Below are positions 5,705 through 7,029 of a stretch of 7,029 nucleotides of DNA, piece by piece (the stretch's first letter is position 1; each line of letters begins with the position of its first letter). A program made the translations under genes and the position numbers. Under the pieces are notes generated by a model. The model was not told where the DNA came from and did not search any database. It saw only the letters and a list, made by a program, of their open reading frames with translations. Origin of the DNA: an uncultured Pirellulaceae bacterium. GTDB taxonomy: Bacteria > Planctomycetota > Planctomycetia > Pirellulales > Pirellulaceae. The stretch spans positions 1 to 7,029 of the forward strand of contig CAMYNE010000099.1 of the NCBI GenBank assembly GCA_947259675.1, given 5' to 3'.

Positions 5705-6946
5705 ATGCTCACTCCCAATTCTGTTGCCACCGCCTTGGTTCTTGCCCTCTGCTCATCCGGCGTACAGTTTTCACTCGCACAGGAGACATTGGTTGGCTCG
5801 TGGAATGCGTCGCTCGATTGTCCAGGCGGCCCGCTCCGATTTGGGATCGAAATCAAGGGTGCCGCTGACGCACTCGCGGGCTTTTTCGTGAACGGACCTG
5901 AACGAATTAAAATACCCTCAATCACGTTCGACGGCGCGTCCGGTTCTATTGACATTCCACACTACGACTCTCGAATCTCATTTTCGATGGAAAAAGATGC
6001 CTCCACAATTTCCGGCGAATGGACAAAGCGAAGAGGCGTTGAGAAATGGACCAAGATGCCTTTTACAGCAACAAAATCTACGACGGCCGTCAGCGCCCAA
6101 ACGACTGAACAAGTCAGTTTTTTTGTCGGTCGATGGGCAACCAAATTCAAATCGGACGCCGACCCTTCGGTGGCAGATTTTCGAGTGAATGATGCATCGC
6201 AGAGAATTGTTGGTACTTTTTTGACGACGACAGGCGATTATCGTTTTCTCGATAGTCGATTTGAGAACGGTGTGTTGGTGTTATCTTGCTTTGACGGTGC
6301 TCACGCGTTTCTGTTTCATGTTCGCAAAACGGGCCAGGACTCGATCAAAGGTGATTTTTGGTCGTCCGATAGGTGGCACGACAGTTTTGAGGGCAAACGT
6401 GATGACTCGGCCAGCCTGCCCGATGCTTTTAAAGAAACGAGTCTTGCTGATGAGAGCTTGCTCGGTCGTCTGAGCTTTCCCGATCTCGATGGCAAGCCTA
6501 CTCGGCTGGACGATCCCAAGTTCGCTGGTAAAGCCCGGATCATTTACGTCTTTGGAAGCTGGTGTCCCAATTGTCATGACGCCGCCGACTACTTTTCTGA
6601 GCTTAACAGCAAGTATCAGGATCAGGGATTATCGATTCTCGGTTTGGCGTTTGAACACACGGGCAATTTCGAGCGCGATGCTGAACAGATTCGACGCTAT
6701 CTGGAACGCCACAATTCAAACTATCCGGTCTTGCTTGCTGGACTATCTGACAAGAAAGAAGCATCGCAGGCATTTCCAGTTCTTGATCGAGTCCGCTCCT
6801 ATCCGACCACCATTTTTCTCGACGGCACCAACAAAGTCCGCTCCATTCACACGGGATTTACGGGCCCGGCAACTGGCAATGACTTTGTCGAGTTAAAACA
6901 AAAATTCGAATCGCTCATTGAAACCATGATCGCTGAGTCGAAGTGA
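5705..6946 (+). CDS. Secreted TlpA-like thioredoxin-fold protein with two N-terminal beta domains
   Basis: A 413-residue protein. Residues 1-25 form a signal peptide with a hydrophobic core ATALVLAL and a probable cleavage after SLA, before Gln26. Cys15 is in LALC, a poor lipobox, so a lipoprotein is unlikely. Residues about 28-124 and 138-232 are two related beta-rich domains, each opening with VGSW or VGRW and closing with GEWTKR or DSFEGKR. The C-terminal part (about 252-395) is a thioredoxin fold of the TlpA/AhpC-TSA type: the redox motif is Cys287-Pro-Asn-Cys290 in GSWCPNC, and Pro367 in SYPTT is the expected cis-proline. It probably reduces or exchanges disulfides of exported proteins outside the cytoplasm; its partner is unknown. 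The start is ATG 5705; TTG 5702 is in frame but less likely. There is only a weak CGGA upstream as a ribosome site. It follows the protease in the same direction but, with 325 bases and a palindromic repeat between, is probably a separate transcript. Confidence 0.9.
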   Translation: MLTPNSVATALVLALCSSGVQFSLAQETLVGSWNASLDCPGGPLRFGIEIKGAADALAGFFVNGPERIKIPSITFDGASGSIDIPHYDSRISFSMEKDASTISGEWTKRRGVEKWTKMPFTATKSTTAVSAQTTEQVSFFVGRWATKFKSDADPSVADFRVNDASQRIVGTFLTTTGDYRFLDSRFENGVLVLSCFDGAHAFLFHVRKTGQDSIKGDFWSSDRWHDSFEGKRDDSASLPDAFKETSLADESLLGRLSFPDLDGKPTRLDDPKFAGKARIIYVFGSWCPNCHDAADYFSELNSKYQDQGLSILGLAFEHTGNFERDAEQIRRYLERHNSNYPVLLAGLSDKKEASQAFPVLDRVRSYPTTIFLDGTNKVRSIHTGFTGPATGNDFVELKQKFESLIETMIAESK

Positions 6947-6969
6947 CATGTAGTTCGCTTGAGCACATC

Positions 6970-6993
6970 AGTCATTCTGAGGGCGCCTTGGCG
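6970..6993. repeat. Left arm of a second copy of the palindromic repeat
   Basis: The first 14 bases, AGTCATTCTGAGGG, are identical to 5472-5485, and 21 of the first 24 bases match. After that the two copies diverge. The matching right arm (CAGGATGACT) is not seen before the window ends, so the copy is truncated, diverged or continues beyond 7029. Confidence 0.55.
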
Positions 6994-7008
6994 GACTGCG
7001 CCCTTTCT
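6979..7008 (+). terminator. Likely rho-independent terminator after thioredoxin-like gene
   Basis: AGGGCGC (6980-6986) pairs with GCGCCCT (6998-7004) around an 11-base loop; G6979 can add a G-U pair. The downstream arm runs into TTTCT. It lies 33 bases after the stop codon. The T-run is short and the hairpin overlaps the repeat arm, so it may be a repeat that acts as a terminator. Confidence 0.5.
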
Positions 7009-7029
7009 ATGAGCGGCAAGGCGCTAGTG

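Overview
The window looks like a chromosomal segment of a planctomycete, most likely of the Pirellulaceae (Rhodopirellula/Blastopirellula relatives). The main reason is the large secreted protease at 2200-5379. It starts with an Arg-rich stretch followed by FEQFEQRLVMSA, which resembles the planctomycete-typical LEPR-XLL N-terminal signature. Moderate GC by eye, weak or absent Shine-Dalgarno sequences, and an intergenic hairpin repeat of the CATTCTGAG...CAGGATGAC type also fit. This taxon call is an inference from the sequence, not a database result.

Left part (1-1732, minus strand): a beta-ketoacyl-ACP synthase III (FabH-fold) gene runs off the left edge, so its C-terminus is missing. It keeps the Cys-His-Asn triad. 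Upstream of it on the same strand, after a 274-base gap, is a small SAM-dependent methyltransferase-like gene. The KAS III looks to me more like the subgroup found in surface polysaccharide or lipid loci than like housekeeping FabH.

Middle (1733-5379): a 467-base gap between divergent genes holds two small hairpins and an 18-codon mini-ORF, followed by a 1059-residue subtilase (S8). The protein has a catalytic domain with Asp80, His122 and Ser296, two PPC-like beta domains, and about nine Gly/Asp-rich repeats of about 46 residues forming the C-terminal half. It is probably an exported, possibly calcium-dependent enzyme with a long repeat stalk.

Right part (5380-7029): an intergenic region carries an imperfect 87-base palindromic repeat and a possible promoter. 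It is followed by a secreted or periplasmic TlpA-like thioredoxin-fold protein with a CPNC active site and two related beta-rich domains in front of it. After its stop lie a GC-rich hairpin with a short T-run (a likely terminator) and the left arm of a second copy of the palindromic repeat. The protease and the thioredoxin-like protein are both predicted to be exported, but nothing shows that they share a pathway. I see no RNA genes, CRISPR array, transposase or phage gene.
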